Shown one piece after another: positions 1 to 7,278 of a stretch of DNA of 39,089 nt. The DNA lies in NCBI GenBank assembly GCA_014763895.1, contig JACXUM010000015.1:1-39089 (forward strand), in the 5' to 3' direction. Under the pieces are notes generated by a model that saw only the letters and a program-made list of their open reading frames with translations, was not told where the DNA came from and did no database searches. The translations under genes and the position numbers were made by a program. Within the stretch, counting starts at the first letter, position 1; every line of letters begins with the position of its first letter. This DNA is from Campylobacterales bacterium (GTDB lineage Bacteria; Campylobacterota; Campylobacteria; Campylobacterales; Sulfurovaceae).

Positions 1-2
1 AT

Positions 3-65
3 CTAAATCAAATGAAAATTGGCGACACTATCCGTGTGGTTGGCAGTCTTGAGCCTAATCAATAA
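3..65 (+). CDS. 3' end of an unidentified gene (partial)
   Basis: Twenty codons open from the window edge end in TAA at 63-65 and read LNQMKIGDTIRVVGSLEPNQ. The tail looks like a folded beta-type C-terminus rather than random sequence, and a transcription terminator lies in the gap downstream. An ATG at 12 has no ribosome-binding site, so this is more likely the end of a longer gene cut by the window than a 17-residue gene. No family can be assigned from so little sequence. Confidence 0.35.
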   Translation, partial: LNQMKIGDTIRVVGSLEPNQ

Positions 66-125
66 GTGAAATAGTTTACCCTCTCCTTTTTCTATAAAGA
101 AAAAAATATAAGTCTCTGAATGGTT

Positions 126-150
126 AAAAATCCGGTCTTGCCGGATTTGC
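126..150 (-). terminator. Rho-independent terminator of the S8 protease locus
   Basis: An 8-bp perfect stem (AAATCCGG at 128-135 with CCGGATTT at 141-148) encloses a 5-nt loop. Read on the minus strand the stem is followed by a run of T, so it fits a terminator for the minus-strand protease locus ending at 236. It lies between two convergent genes and may also stop plus-strand transcription. Confidence 0.6.
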
Positions 151-235
151 ACTGTGTTCAGTTGCTGGCAATCCCAAGTCTTCTGCATTCCAACAACTGA
201 AACAACTCTTACAACGGGGAAGAAGACAACAGCCC

Positions 236-1286
236 CTAAAGAAGAGGAACCGCCGAGATCATGCCTTCTGGCAATGTGGACGAAGAGGGGGTCTGGATCG
301 CCTGATCCGGACGGACGAGTCCGGCTCCTTCTTCTGCGGGCGTTAAGCCCAAGTTTTCTGCCGTGTTTTTCAGTGTTGTCTTCACTTCATCTGGTGTGAG
401 GGTAGGGTAGAGAGAAAGCAGAAGTGCCGCGGAAGCCGTGACGTGTGGGGTAGCCATGCTTGTACCGCTTTTGTAGACGTATAATCCATCCATCGAAGTA
501 GAGTAGATCGAAACACCGGGTGCCGCAAGGTCGATCTCAGGCCCATAGCTGGAGCTGGCCGCAAGCAGCCCGTTCGCATCGACAGAGGAGACGGCGATCG
601 TTTCGGGGTATTTCGCCGGATAGAGGATCGTGCCTCCGCGTCTTGTCTCGACCGAGCACTTTGACAGGATAGAGGTTGACCATGGGGCCTACACCCACGA
701 CGCCGATGTCGTTGTTGGCCGCGGCGATGATACCGGCGACATGGGTGCCGTGGCCGTTATCGTCGTCCGCGCTTTTTCTGGGATGAATGGCGTTATAATT
801 GCCTTTGATATTGGAGGCAAGGTCAAGATGGTCGAGATAGGCGCCGGTATCGAGGATGGCGACATTGACCATTGTCCCGTTTGTTTCTATCCACGCCATA
901 TCCGCTTCGATCCTGTCAACGCCCCACGGCAGTACCTGCGGTGGCTGCACCGGGTCTCCGGGTTTACCGGTTCCGTGGAATACGATATCCTCCGCAATAC
1001 GATTTATCTCGATACCAAGACGTTTTTCAAGCATATTTTGTGCCGTTTCCGGAAGTGAGACAGCAAACCCGTTGACGATACGCAACGGTTTGACGGGAAC
1101 GGCTCCGAATTGTTTTAACAGTGCCGCCTGAGCAATAGGATTTGAAAAACCTTTCTGAAAAACGATGATTTTACGCGGGAGCTCAATCACATCTGCAAAA
1201 CCTTCCTGTATTCCAAAGAACACGACTAAAAAAACAAAAATCCTCTTAACATTATGGAATCCCTCCTTTTTTGAATTGGCATACAT
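236..1286 (-). pseudogene. Broken S8 (subtilisin-like) serine protease
   Basis: On the minus strand the first frame gives a signal-peptide-like N-terminus, an inhibitor-like propeptide, the catalytic Asp segment (AILDTGAYLDH) and the catalytic His segment (NGHGTHVAGIIAA). After YPVKVLG, near 650, the reading frame shifts. The next frame continues with GGTILYPAKYPETIAVSSVD and APGVSIYSTSMDG, then the catalytic Ser segment SGTSMATPHVTASAALLLS, and stops at 236. Subtilases normally have roughly 70 residues between the VKVL strand and the YPAKYP segment, including the oxyanion-hole Asn (AAAGN). Here they are gone, so an internal deletion of about 200 bp that also changed frame is likely. The best ribosome site (AAGGAGGG, 1261-1268) points to an ATG at 1252-1250 whose frame stops after eight codons in a T-run, suggesting a second lesion. 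The product cannot be an active protease as written. The locus was probably secreted-protease coding DNA. Confidence 0.85.
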
Positions 1287-1498
1287 TATAAAATAATAAA
1301 ATTAAATTAAAGGATATTACGAATAGATAACACTTTGGTAACTCAAAAAGGAGGGTTGCCCCGGTTGTATTTCCAAATTTACTGATGAATGGGAATCAAA
1401 ACAATATATGTAATCAAATAAGTGTTTTATCAAAATCATCTATAGAATTTAGCGTAAATCATAAAAATCAAACTCTATTTCATTGCTAAATGATTTCA

Positions 1499-1507
1499 TG
1501 TTATAAT
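1499..1507 (+). promoter_or_regulatory. Extended -10 promoter for the PqqD-like gene and rsmG
   Basis: TGTTATAAT is a perfect extended -10 (TGnTATAAT), 21 nt before the ATG at 1529. Upstream, 1287-1498 is AT-rich and holds no ORF I can support; it is the shared upstream region of the divergent protease locus. Confidence 0.6.
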
Positions 1508-1528
1508 CCTCCTAAAAAGAAGTAACAG

Positions 1529-1807
1529 ATGGATTTGAATCAAAAAATTATTTTTTCTCCAACAGTTTTTGCCCAGATGGTGGATGATGAGATGGTATTA
1601 CTGGATATGAACAGCGAGAACTATTTTGGTCTGGATGAGGTGGGTACGTCTATTTGGCAGGTGATGCAAGAGCAAGAGACTTTAGAGAAGGTATTTGAAA
1701 CATTACTAGAAGAGTATGATGTATCTGCCGATATATTGAAAAAAGATCTGGAAGATTTTGTACAGAAACTTGTGGACAATGGTCTTGTTGAGGTACAAGC
1801 AGCGTGA
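1529..1807 (+). CDS. PqqD-family (RiPP recognition element-like) protein
   Basis: This 92-residue protein matches the PqqD fold family. A strand-rich N-terminus ([35 protein letters not shown]) is followed by a helical wing with TSIWQVM and a C-terminal region [16 protein letters not shown]. Family members bind a precursor peptide and present it to a modifying enzyme, classically PqqD with the radical-SAM PqqE. No precursor peptide, radical-SAM enzyme or B2-type protease is visible nearby, so the partner is unknown. The gene has its own extended -10 promoter and its TGA overlaps the GTG start of rsmG (GTGA), so the two are probably translationally coupled. The family call is fairly secure; the role is not. 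Confidence 0.75.
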   Translation: MDLNQKIIFSPTVFAQMVDDEMVLLDMNSENYFGLDEVGTSIWQVMQEQETLEKVFETLLEEYDVSADILKKDLEDFVQKLVDNGLVEVQAA

Positions 1808-2400
1808 ATCTGAATGATCATCTCCGTTCTGAGGGGATCTTGCTTTCTGATATCATCATCGAAAAATTGGAAGCATTCGCCCAGATTTTGGATGAGTGGA
1901 ACCGGGTACACAATCTTACGGGAGCAAGAAATACCAAGGAGATATATGACAATATCGTTGATTCGCTTTATCCCTTGACCTTTATCGATATTTCCAAAAC
2001 ACTGCTGGATGTGGGAACGGGAGCCGGCTTTCCGGGCCTTGTGCTCGCTATTGCATTGCCCCATACCCAGGTTATGCTTGCCGAACCTTTGAAAAAACGG
2101 GTATCTTTTCTCAAATATGCAGCGATCCACCTTGGGCTTTCGAATGTCAAAGTTGAAGCAAAACGTGTAGAAATGATCGAACATGCTCCTTTTGAACTGA
2201 TCACTTCAAGAGCCGTGACCAATACCGGTTTGCTTTTGGAACTGACAAAAAAGATCAGCGACGAAAAAACTGCCTATCTTTTTTATAAAGGGAGCCGTGT
2301 TTTTGAAGAGGTGGAAAAGGTACAACATCAGTTAAGTTATGATATAGTACAAAAAAACCAACGCAATTATCTCTATATTAAAGGTGAGCAATGCTCTTAA
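1804..2400 (+). CDS. rsmG: 16S rRNA (guanine-527-N7)-methyltransferase RsmG (GidB)
   Basis: RsmG transfers a methyl group from S-adenosylmethionine to G527 of 16S rRNA in the small subunit. The 198-residue protein starts with NHLTGA-type sequence ([14 protein letters not shown]) and has the class I SAM-binding motif [13 protein letters not shown] near residues 60-72. Further along are the acidic loop [11 protein letters not shown] and the ITSRAVTN segment typical of GidB proteins. The start is GTG, overlapping the stop of the PqqD-like gene by four bases. Its 3' end overlaps the following small gene by 10 bp. Length is at the short end of the family range but the domain is complete. Confidence 0.93.
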   Translation: MNLNDHLRSEGILLSDIIIEKLEAFAQILDEWNRVHNLTGARNTKEIYDNIVDSLYPLTFIDISKTLLDVGTGAGFPGLVLAIALPHTQVMLAEPLKKRVSFLKYAAIHLGLSNVKVEAKRVEMIEHAPFELITSRAVTNTGLLLELTKKISDEKTAYLFYKGSRVFEEVEKVQHQLSYDIVQKNQRNYLYIKGEQCS

Positions 2401-2609
2401 AGCTTCTCATATTTGTTTTGGCCGGGTTGGCGATCTACAAGTTGTTTGGCGGTAAACTTCCGACGCTTGGCAAAACAAAAGAAGAAAAAAAGCTCGATGA
2501 AGATACGCTGATTGAGTGTGAAAAATGCGGGACGTATGTCACTCTCAAGGAGAGTATTTTTGTGAATGGTAAACACTATTGTTCAAAAGAGTGTACAAAA
2601 TCATCATAA
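2391..2609 (+). CDS. PP0621-type small membrane-anchored zinc-ribbon protein
   Basis: This 72-residue protein has one N-terminal hydrophobic segment ([18 protein letters not shown]), a charged linker, and a Cys-rich tail: CEKCG, then YCSKEC. Four cysteines in CxxC...CxxxC spacing suggest a metal-binding ribbon facing the cytoplasm or periplasm. The architecture agrees with the uncharacterised PP0621 family found in many proteobacteria. It begins inside the end of rsmG (10-bp overlap), so it is cotranscribed. Function is unknown. Confidence 0.7.
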   Translation: MLLKLLIFVLAGLAIYKLFGGKLPTLGKTKEEKKLDEDTLIECEKCGTYVTLKESIFVNGKHYCSKECTKSS

Positions 2610-2624
2610 ACAAAAGGAATCAAC

Positions 2625-3005
2625 ATGATTATTTTCGGACATCCATGGATTAAAAGCAGTCATTTTTGTAAAGTGTTTTCGGTTGAAGATATGATGCAGA
2701 CAAAAGCAGAAGATATCGTGTTGCTTGAACCTTTGGTTGATTCACATTCTTTAGCTACATATTGTCAGGAAAATCATATCCCCTACGGTGTTGTAGTCAG
2801 TACACTGGAAGATGCGATTTTAGCCAATGCCATGGGTGCTTCTTACATTGTATGTGAAGAGGATGCTGCGTTCATGATTCAGCCGATCGCAGAGAATTAT
2901 TTGTTTGATGCTAAAGTACTTGTATTGATCCATGATACAAAAAGCATCAGCAAGATCGCAAGAGGCGGTATAGACGGTGCGGTATTTACAGAAGCCATTT
3001 CCTAA
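2625..3005 (+). CDS. Conserved hypothetical protein, TIM-barrel-like fragment
   Basis: The 126-residue protein starts at an ATG preceded by AAAGGAATCAAC, a good ribosome site. It has alternating strand and helix patterns (EDIVLLEPLVDSHSLATYC, IPYGVVVSTLEDAILANAMGASYIVCEED, AKVLVLIHDTKSISKIARGGIDGAVF), with glycine turns like those in half of a TIM barrel. No catalytic motif is obvious and I do not recognise a named family. It lies in the rsmG run between the PP0621-type gene and the rhomboid gene. Confidence 0.65.
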   Translation: MIIFGHPWIKSSHFCKVFSVEDMMQTKAEDIVLLEPLVDSHSLATYCQENHIPYGVVVSTLEDAILANAMGASYIVCEEDAAFMIQPIAENYLFDAKVLVLIHDTKSISKIARGGIDGAVFTEAIS

Positions 3006-3019
3006 ATAAAGCCGTTATC

Positions 3020-3700
3020 TTGTCAGAATTCTCCCGGTTTCAGATTACTTCAACACTTATCATTATCAATGTTGCAGCTTATCTGTTAACCGCTTTTCTA
3101 AGCGGTAATATCGAACAGATGGATATAAGAGCACTAGTAGGGGTCGGTGCATTGTTCGGTCCTGCTGTTCTGATCGAGGGGCAATGGTGGCGTCTGGTCA
3201 GTGCGATGTTTCTGCATGGAGGAATCACCCATCTGTTGATGAACATGGTCTCTTTATATGTCGTAGGAAGAGGTGTCGAGCTCTACTTCAAAACTTCCTC
3301 GTATCTGATCATTTACTTTTTTTCCGGCATTTTGGGTGCGATGGTCTCATTGATCGTTCATCCGCAAAGTGTAGGCGTGGGGGCTTCAGGAGCTATCTTT
3401 GGTCTTTTTGGTGCGCTTGCGGGATTTTTTTGGGCATACCGAGAGAGGATCGGGATGCAAAGCAAAGCCTTTATGAAGGATTTTGGTGTAATCATCGTGA
3501 TCAATGCCATTTTCGGGCTTGCCGTACCCGCAGTCGACATGAGTGCGCATATCGGCGGGTTGATCACCGGTTTGGTTGGCGGGTTCCTGCTTTCATCTTC
3601 CAAACGGTACGGGCTGATCATCTACACGGTTTTGTTTGGCTTGATGATGGTGATAGGGTACCGTTATTTTTATGAGATAGCCAGCATAACATTCCAATGA
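3020..3700 (+). CDS. Rhomboid family intramembrane serine protease
   Basis: Rhomboids cut transmembrane substrates within the membrane. This 226-residue protein has at least six hydrophobic segments. It carries the rhomboid signature HGGITHLLMNM (His66, His71, Asn75), the catalytic GASGA (Ser123) and SAHIGG (His177), so the Ser-His dyad is intact. The likely start is TTG at 3020; the ribosome site before it is weak, so the start is less certain. The last bases overlap the ATG of the downstream lipoprotein gene (ATGA), suggesting coupled expression. The substrate is unknown. Confidence 0.9.
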   Translation: MSEFSRFQITSTLIIINVAAYLLTAFLSGNIEQMDIRALVGVGALFGPAVLIEGQWWRLVSAMFLHGGITHLLMNMVSLYVVGRGVELYFKTSSYLIIYFFSGILGAMVSLIVHPQSVGVGASGAIFGLFGALAGFFWAYRERIGMQSKAFMKDFGVIIVINAIFGLAVPAVDMSAHIGGLITGLVGGFLLSSSKRYGLIIYTVLFGLMMVIGYRYFYEIASITFQ

Positions 3701-4224
3701 AGCCTGTTATCTTTCTTTGTGCGGTGTGGATACTCACTGCATGCAGTGTCAAACCGGTGGCACATCCTCCTAAAGAGAAGATCAATGCATTAAGTACGCT
3801 TTTGGTCTCTATGGACTCTGACCATATCTCAAAAGATGAGGCACGGCATCTTGCAACAGATATCTTTACAGAGACTGGAGCATTGATCAAAGAGTTTGAT
3901 CTGGTCTCTCCGCCTTTGTTTCATAATCTGTTGGTCAATACCGGATTGCGTAAAGGAGGATTGTGTTACCAGTGGAGCGATGCACTGTATGCGCATTTGC
4001 GCGCAGAGAACTACCAGGATTTTGACTTTCATCTGGCTGTAGCCAACAAGGGAGAGTATCTGGGAGAGCATAATGCCCTTGTTGTGGTGCCAAAAGGCGG
4101 GCAGGTCGAAGAGGGGGTGATCATCGATCCGTGGCGAAACTCTGGAAAACTCTATTTTTCAAGGTTCAAAGAGGATAAGGAGTACCATTGGAAACATCGG
4201 CTGGATCGCTGCCAAAGTGAGTAA
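3697..4224 (+). CDS. Lipoprotein with a possible papain-like Cys-His-Asp centre
   Basis: A lipoprotein signal ends in LTAC (lipidated Cys16), so the 175-residue product is probably anchored to the envelope. The mature part has GLCYQWSDALY (Cys90), GEHNALVVV (His125) and VIIDPW (Asp144). Cys, His and Asp come in the order and spacing of transglutaminase-like or papain-fold enzymes, with the Cys at the start of a helix and the His and Asp on strands. That reading is inference from pattern; no named family is claimed. The start overlaps the rhomboid stop by four bases, so membrane protease and lipoprotein are cotranscribed. Confidence 0.75.
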   Translation: MKPVIFLCAVWILTACSVKPVAHPPKEKINALSTLLVSMDSDHISKDEARHLATDIFTETGALIKEFDLVSPPLFHNLLVNTGLRKGGLCYQWSDALYAHLRAENYQDFDFHLAVANKGEYLGEHNALVVVPKGGQVEEGVIIDPWRNSGKLYFSRFKEDKEYHWKHRLDRCQSE

Positions 4225-4233
4225 AACACTTAA

Positions 4234-5202
4234 CTATAAAGGCAGATAGATTTTATCGATGAGTTCTTGGTATTCGCTTTTGGCATCGCTGTCAAGCGTG
4301 ATGCCGCCCCCACTTTTGTAATAGAATTTTTCTCCCTCTTTTTCGATAAAACGTATCATTACGCTCGAGCGCAGGCTTGTCCCGTCAAATATGCCGAATA
4401 CACCGGTATAAAATCCACGATCGTAGGTTTCGACCCGGTTGATGATATGGAGAGTACTTCTTTTGGGAGTTCCTGAAATGGAACCTGCGGGAAGCAGGAA
4501 AGATAGAATCTCTCCAAGATTTTCATGCCAGTTTTTAGAAAGTTTACCCGTGATCTTGGAGCTGACCTGAAGCAGCGTTTTTTCTCCCGCCTGTATCTGT
4601 TCAACATAACGAAATTTTTCAACACGGATATCCGAAGCCACGATCCCAAGATCATTGCGCATCAGATCAACGATCATGACATGTTCAGCCATCTCTTTTT
4701 CATTATGGAGGATGGAATCTTCTGCCTCTGGCAGATTTGCATCGATCGTCCCTTTCATGGGATAGGTTGCAATCGTATCATTTTCTATCTCGATAAAACG
4801 CTCAGGAGAGAAGCAGACAAATCGGCCTTTAAAATAGAGTTTAAATTTGGCTTTTGCATAGCTAAATATCTCTTTAAGGCCTAGATCGGTCTGGATTTGT
4901 GTTTTGAATGTAAGGTTGAGAAGATAGGTATTGCCGGCGCGTATCTCTTCGAGTATCCGGTCCAGACTTTTTTTGTAGGTTGAAAAATCGACCGGAGTTT
5001 TATGAAATTGAAATGGCCTATCTAGTTTTTTTGCAGGATAGTTGCGCCAATCTTCCAGTTTGTAGAAAATATCCTTATCTAATTGGTTTAAAGGTTGTGC
5101 GAATATCTTTTGCTTGTCAAAAGAGATGATGAAAAGGAAAGGGGTTTTGCTTTTGGCAAGTGTATCGATATGTGCAAACCCCTCTTTTTCGTTCAACCAC
5201 AT
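4234..5202 (-). CDS. pabB: Aminodeoxychorismate synthase component I
   Basis: PabB makes 4-amino-4-deoxychorismate from chorismate using ammonia from the PabA glutaminase, the first step to p-aminobenzoate and folate. The 322-residue protein is the chorismate-binding domain only. It shows the nucleophile-bearing YPMKGT (Lys150; PIKGT in the family), VDLMRNDLG, LLPAGSISGTPK and a terminal GGGIT. The Lys separates PabB from TrpE-type anthranilate synthases, which have a different residue there. No PabA or PabC is fused or adjacent. The ATG at 5202 follows AGGAGAG at good spacing, and the gene has its own promoter in the gap after pyrB. Confidence 0.9.
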   Translation of the reverse strand: MWLNEKEGFAHIDTLAKSKTPFLFIISFDKQKIFAQPLNQLDKDIFYKLEDWRNYPAKKLDRPFQFHKTPVDFSTYKKSLDRILEEIRAGNTYLLNLTFKTQIQTDLGLKEIFSYAKAKFKLYFKGRFVCFSPERFIEIENDTIATYPMKGTIDANLPEAEDSILHNEKEMAEHVMIVDLMRNDLGIVASDIRVEKFRYVEQIQAGEKTLLQVSSKITGKLSKNWHENLGEILSFLLPAGSISGTPKRSTLHIINRVETYDRGFYTGVFGIFDGTSLRSSVMIRFIEKEGEKFYYKSGGGITLDSDAKSEYQELIDKIYLPL

Positions 5203-5287
5203 ATCTCTTTATCTCTCCTGTTTGTTCTCTGCTTTTTTAAAAAAAGTAGGCAAAAATCGTACTGCTTTCAAGGGCGTTCGCCATGAC

Positions 5288-5296
5288 ATTATAACA
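5288..5296 (-). promoter_or_regulatory. Extended -10 promoter for pabB
   Basis: On the minus strand TGTTATAAT is a perfect extended -10, 86 nt before the pabB ATG. It indicates pabB can be transcribed independently of pyrB. The leader also contains an imperfect AT-rich inverted repeat (about 5230-5250: a T6 run followed by an A7 run). Confidence 0.5.
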
Positions 5297-5330
5297 ACAC
5301 GCAATAACGCTAAGAAGTCCGCGGCTCTTT

Positions 5331-6206
5331 TTATGAATCGAGCAGAAGAAGCTTCAGTACCGCCATTCGGATATAGACACCGTTATTGACCTGTGTAAGC
5401 ACTTTGCATCTTGGATCATCCAGTATCTCATCGGAGATATCGATATTTCTCATAACAGGTCCCGGATGCAGGATGAGGATCTCTCTGTTTTGCAATCTGT
5501 CTTTGGTGATGCAGTAATGCTTGGCATACTCCTGATAGTCATCAAAGATCGGCGAGGCATGCCTTTCAAGCTGGGCTCTTAGGCTCATGATGACATCGAC
5601 TTTGTCAAGTACCTCTTCAAGGCCCTCGTACTGGGGCAGGTTGCTTTGAGGCATAAAGGGCTTTGGCGCGACAAGGATCACATTCATACCCATCCGTGTA
5701 AAGAGGCGGATGCCCGAGCTTGCAACACGTGAACTGACGATATCCCCGACGATGGCGATCGTCTTACCCTTCACATCGCCAAAATGCTCCTGCATGGTAA
5801 AAAGGTCAAGCAATGCCTGGGTAGGGTGTGCATAATTCCCGGCTCCGGCATTGATCACCGAGGTCATCCCCATATCGGCAAGTTGTTGGGGTGTTTCATT
5901 CTCGCTGTGGCGGATAATGGCGCCGTCAGGTTCCATGGCACAGAGGTTGGCAAATGTGTCTTCAAGGGTCTCTCCTTTGTTGGTTGAGCTTTTTGAAGGA
6001 TCAAGATGTACGACAGCAGCCCCAAGCCTTTTGGCTGCTACTTCAAAAGAACTTCTGGTACGGGTAGAGTTTTCAAAAAATAGCGTGATCAGCAATTTGT
6101 CCCGAAGAAGATGGGAAGGACGCTGGATTTTGAATGCTTTGGCATCATCAAGTATCTGTTGAATCTGCCGGTCAGTGAGATGGGTGGTATCTAACAGATG
6201 TTGCAT
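5331..6206 (-). CDS. pyrB: Aspartate carbamoyltransferase, catalytic chain
   Basis: PyrB joins carbamoyl phosphate and aspartate to give carbamoyl aspartate in pyrimidine synthesis. The 291-residue protein has the carbamoyl-phosphate loop FENSTRTRSSFE (Ser47-Arg51), SSTNKGET with Lys77, and NAGAGNYAHPTQALLDLF with His127. Also present are the domain-linking GDIVSSRVASS and the C-terminal LHPGP. All key residues of the catalytic chain are present and the length is normal. No pyrI regulatory chain lies nearby. It sits on the minus strand 28 bp after bioD, so the two may share a transcript. Confidence 0.95.
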   Translation of the reverse strand: MQHLLDTTHLTDRQIQQILDDAKAFKIQRPSHLLRDKLLITLFFENSTRTRSSFEVAAKRLGAAVVHLDPSKSSTNKGETLEDTFANLCAMEPDGAIIRHSENETPQQLADMGMTSVINAGAGNYAHPTQALLDLFTMQEHFGDVKGKTIAIVGDIVSSRVASSGIRLFTRMGMNVILVAPKPFMPQSNLPQYEGLEEVLDKVDVIMSLRAQLERHASPIFDDYQEYAKHYCITKDRLQNREILILHPGPVMRNIDISDEILDDPRCKVLTQVNNGVYIRMAVLKLLLLDS

Positions 6207-6234
6207 AGTGTTCCTTGGGATTTTAAATTGGTAA

Positions 6235-6873
6235 TTATAACGAATAGCCGCTAATAAATCTGTTTAAGCCCGTTTGAATGTTCCACCATCCCGGGAATAC
6301 CGCATCATAAAAGGGCTGAGAGACTTTCTCAAAACTTATTTTATCTTCATAGAGGTTGACACACCATTCAAAATGGATGTTCCTGTTTTTTAATGCTTCC
6401 ATAGAAAGCAGTGTATCGTTGATGCATCCAAGGCGGCTTGGGGTGACGAGAAGCATCTTGGCATTCAGATCTTTGGCTAAGTCTATCATCTTATACTCCT
6501 TGGTGATGGGAACCATCAGCCCACCGGCTCCTTCGATCAAGAGCAGGTCGCAAAGGTTGGAGAGTTGATGATATTTTTGCAAAATGTGATCGATGCTGAT
6601 CTCGTGCATGGTATCGGCGCAGAAAGGGGCTGCGGGCAGAGCAAAGGTATAAGCTGTAGTATCTATCGGTGTGAGCGAAGCAAAAGCGGGATTATACTTT
6701 GAACATGCCTCAAGCAAAAGCGAGGCATCATGGGGCAACCCTTTAACTCCGGTTTCGATCGGTTTGAATACGCCTATGCGTATGCCGATTTCTCCAAAAC
6801 CTTTGATCAACTGTAGCGTCGTATGGGTTTTTCCTACATTGGTACCGGTTGCACTGACAAATAACGGCTGCAC
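6235..6873 (-). CDS. bioD: Dethiobiotin synthetase
   Basis: BioD closes the ureido ring of dethiobiotin from 7,8-diaminopelargonate, CO2 and ATP, the penultimate step of biotin synthesis. The protein opens with LFVSATGTNVGKTHTTLQL, the BioD Walker A loop (residues 10-16). It continues with FKPIETGV, the LLIEGAGGLMVPI segment that binds substrate and metal, and a late PSRLGCINDTL strand-loop. The frame is open further upstream, but AAGGA seven bases before GTG 6873 supports that start (212 residues) and avoids overlap with divergent clpS. No other bio gene is present in the window. Confidence 0.9.
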   Translation of the reverse strand: MQPLFVSATGTNVGKTHTTLQLIKGFGEIGIRIGVFKPIETGVKGLPHDASLLLEACSKYNPAFASLTPIDTTAYTFALPAAPFCADTMHEISIDHILQKYHQLSNLCDLLLIEGAGGLMVPITKEYKMIDLAKDLNAKMLLVTPSRLGCINDTLLSMEALKNRNIHFEWCVNLYEDKISFEKVSQPFYDAVFPGWWNIQTGLNRFISGYSL

Positions 6874-6895
6874 TTGCAAATCCTTGTTTTTTATG

Positions 6896-6901
6896 TATAA
6901 T
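6896..6901 (+). promoter_or_regulatory. -10 box for the clpS-clpA-aat operon
   Basis: TATAAT preceded by TTTTTTATG matches the T-rich plus -10 style of other promoters in the window. It lies 43 nt before the clpS ATG, in the 71-bp divergent gap with bioD. Overlapping minus-strand -10-like sequence (TATTAT) may serve bioD. Confidence 0.45.
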
Positions 6902-6944
6902 AAGAGTGTAAATAAAATATAGTTTAACAGGATTTTAACATAAG

Positions 6945-7244
6945 ATGCCAAAGATTGAAGAAGAAGTAGAGCATGCATTAGAGCTTCAAGAACCAAAAAA
7001 ATATAAGGTGATTTTGCATAATGATGATTATACGAGCATGGATTTTGTGGTGGAGATACTGGTGCGTATCTTTCATAAAAACCATGATGAAGCAGAACTC
7101 ATCATGCTTCACATTCATGAAAGAGGTAAAGCGGTATGTGGACTCTACTCTTATGAGATAGCCCAAACGAAAGCCCATCAGGTCAAACAGCTGGCCAAAC
7201 AGAACGGATTTCCTCTGCTTGCCACGATCGAAGAAGATATTTGA
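6945..7244 (+). CDS. clpS: ATP-dependent Clp protease adaptor ClpS
   Basis: ClpS binds proteins with destabilising N-terminal residues and hands them to ClpAP. The 99-residue protein has the family core: KYKVILHNDDYTSMDFVVEIL, which includes the DD pair that binds the N-degron amino group. HIHERGKAVCGLYSYEIAQTKA follows, with the conserved His-rich and G(X)YxxEIA elements. The short acidic N-terminal extension is the part that contacts ClpA. It is 34 bp upstream of clpA and in one operon with aat, so adaptor, unfoldase and the transferase that creates secondary N-degrons are encoded together. Confidence 0.95.
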   Translation: MPKIEEEVEHALELQEPKKYKVILHNDDYTSMDFVVEILVRIFHKNHDEAELIMLHIHERGKAVCGLYSYEIAQTKAHQVKQLAKQNGFPLLATIEEDI

Positions 7245-7278
7245 TCAGGCATTTATGTTATAGATACAAGGAGATAGA

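Noticed and set aside
630-1058. 142-codon plus-strand ORF opposite the protease
   Set aside because: Antisense shadow of clear subtilase motifs.
5212-5289. 25-codon ORF on the minus strand before pabB
   Set aside because: Its ATG overlaps the -10 box, so a transcript from that promoter would lack it; no ribosome site.
6874-6996. Upstream extension of bioD
   Set aside because: It would overlap clpS and adds a low-complexity hydrophobic stretch not found in BioD; GTG 6873 has a proper ribosome site.
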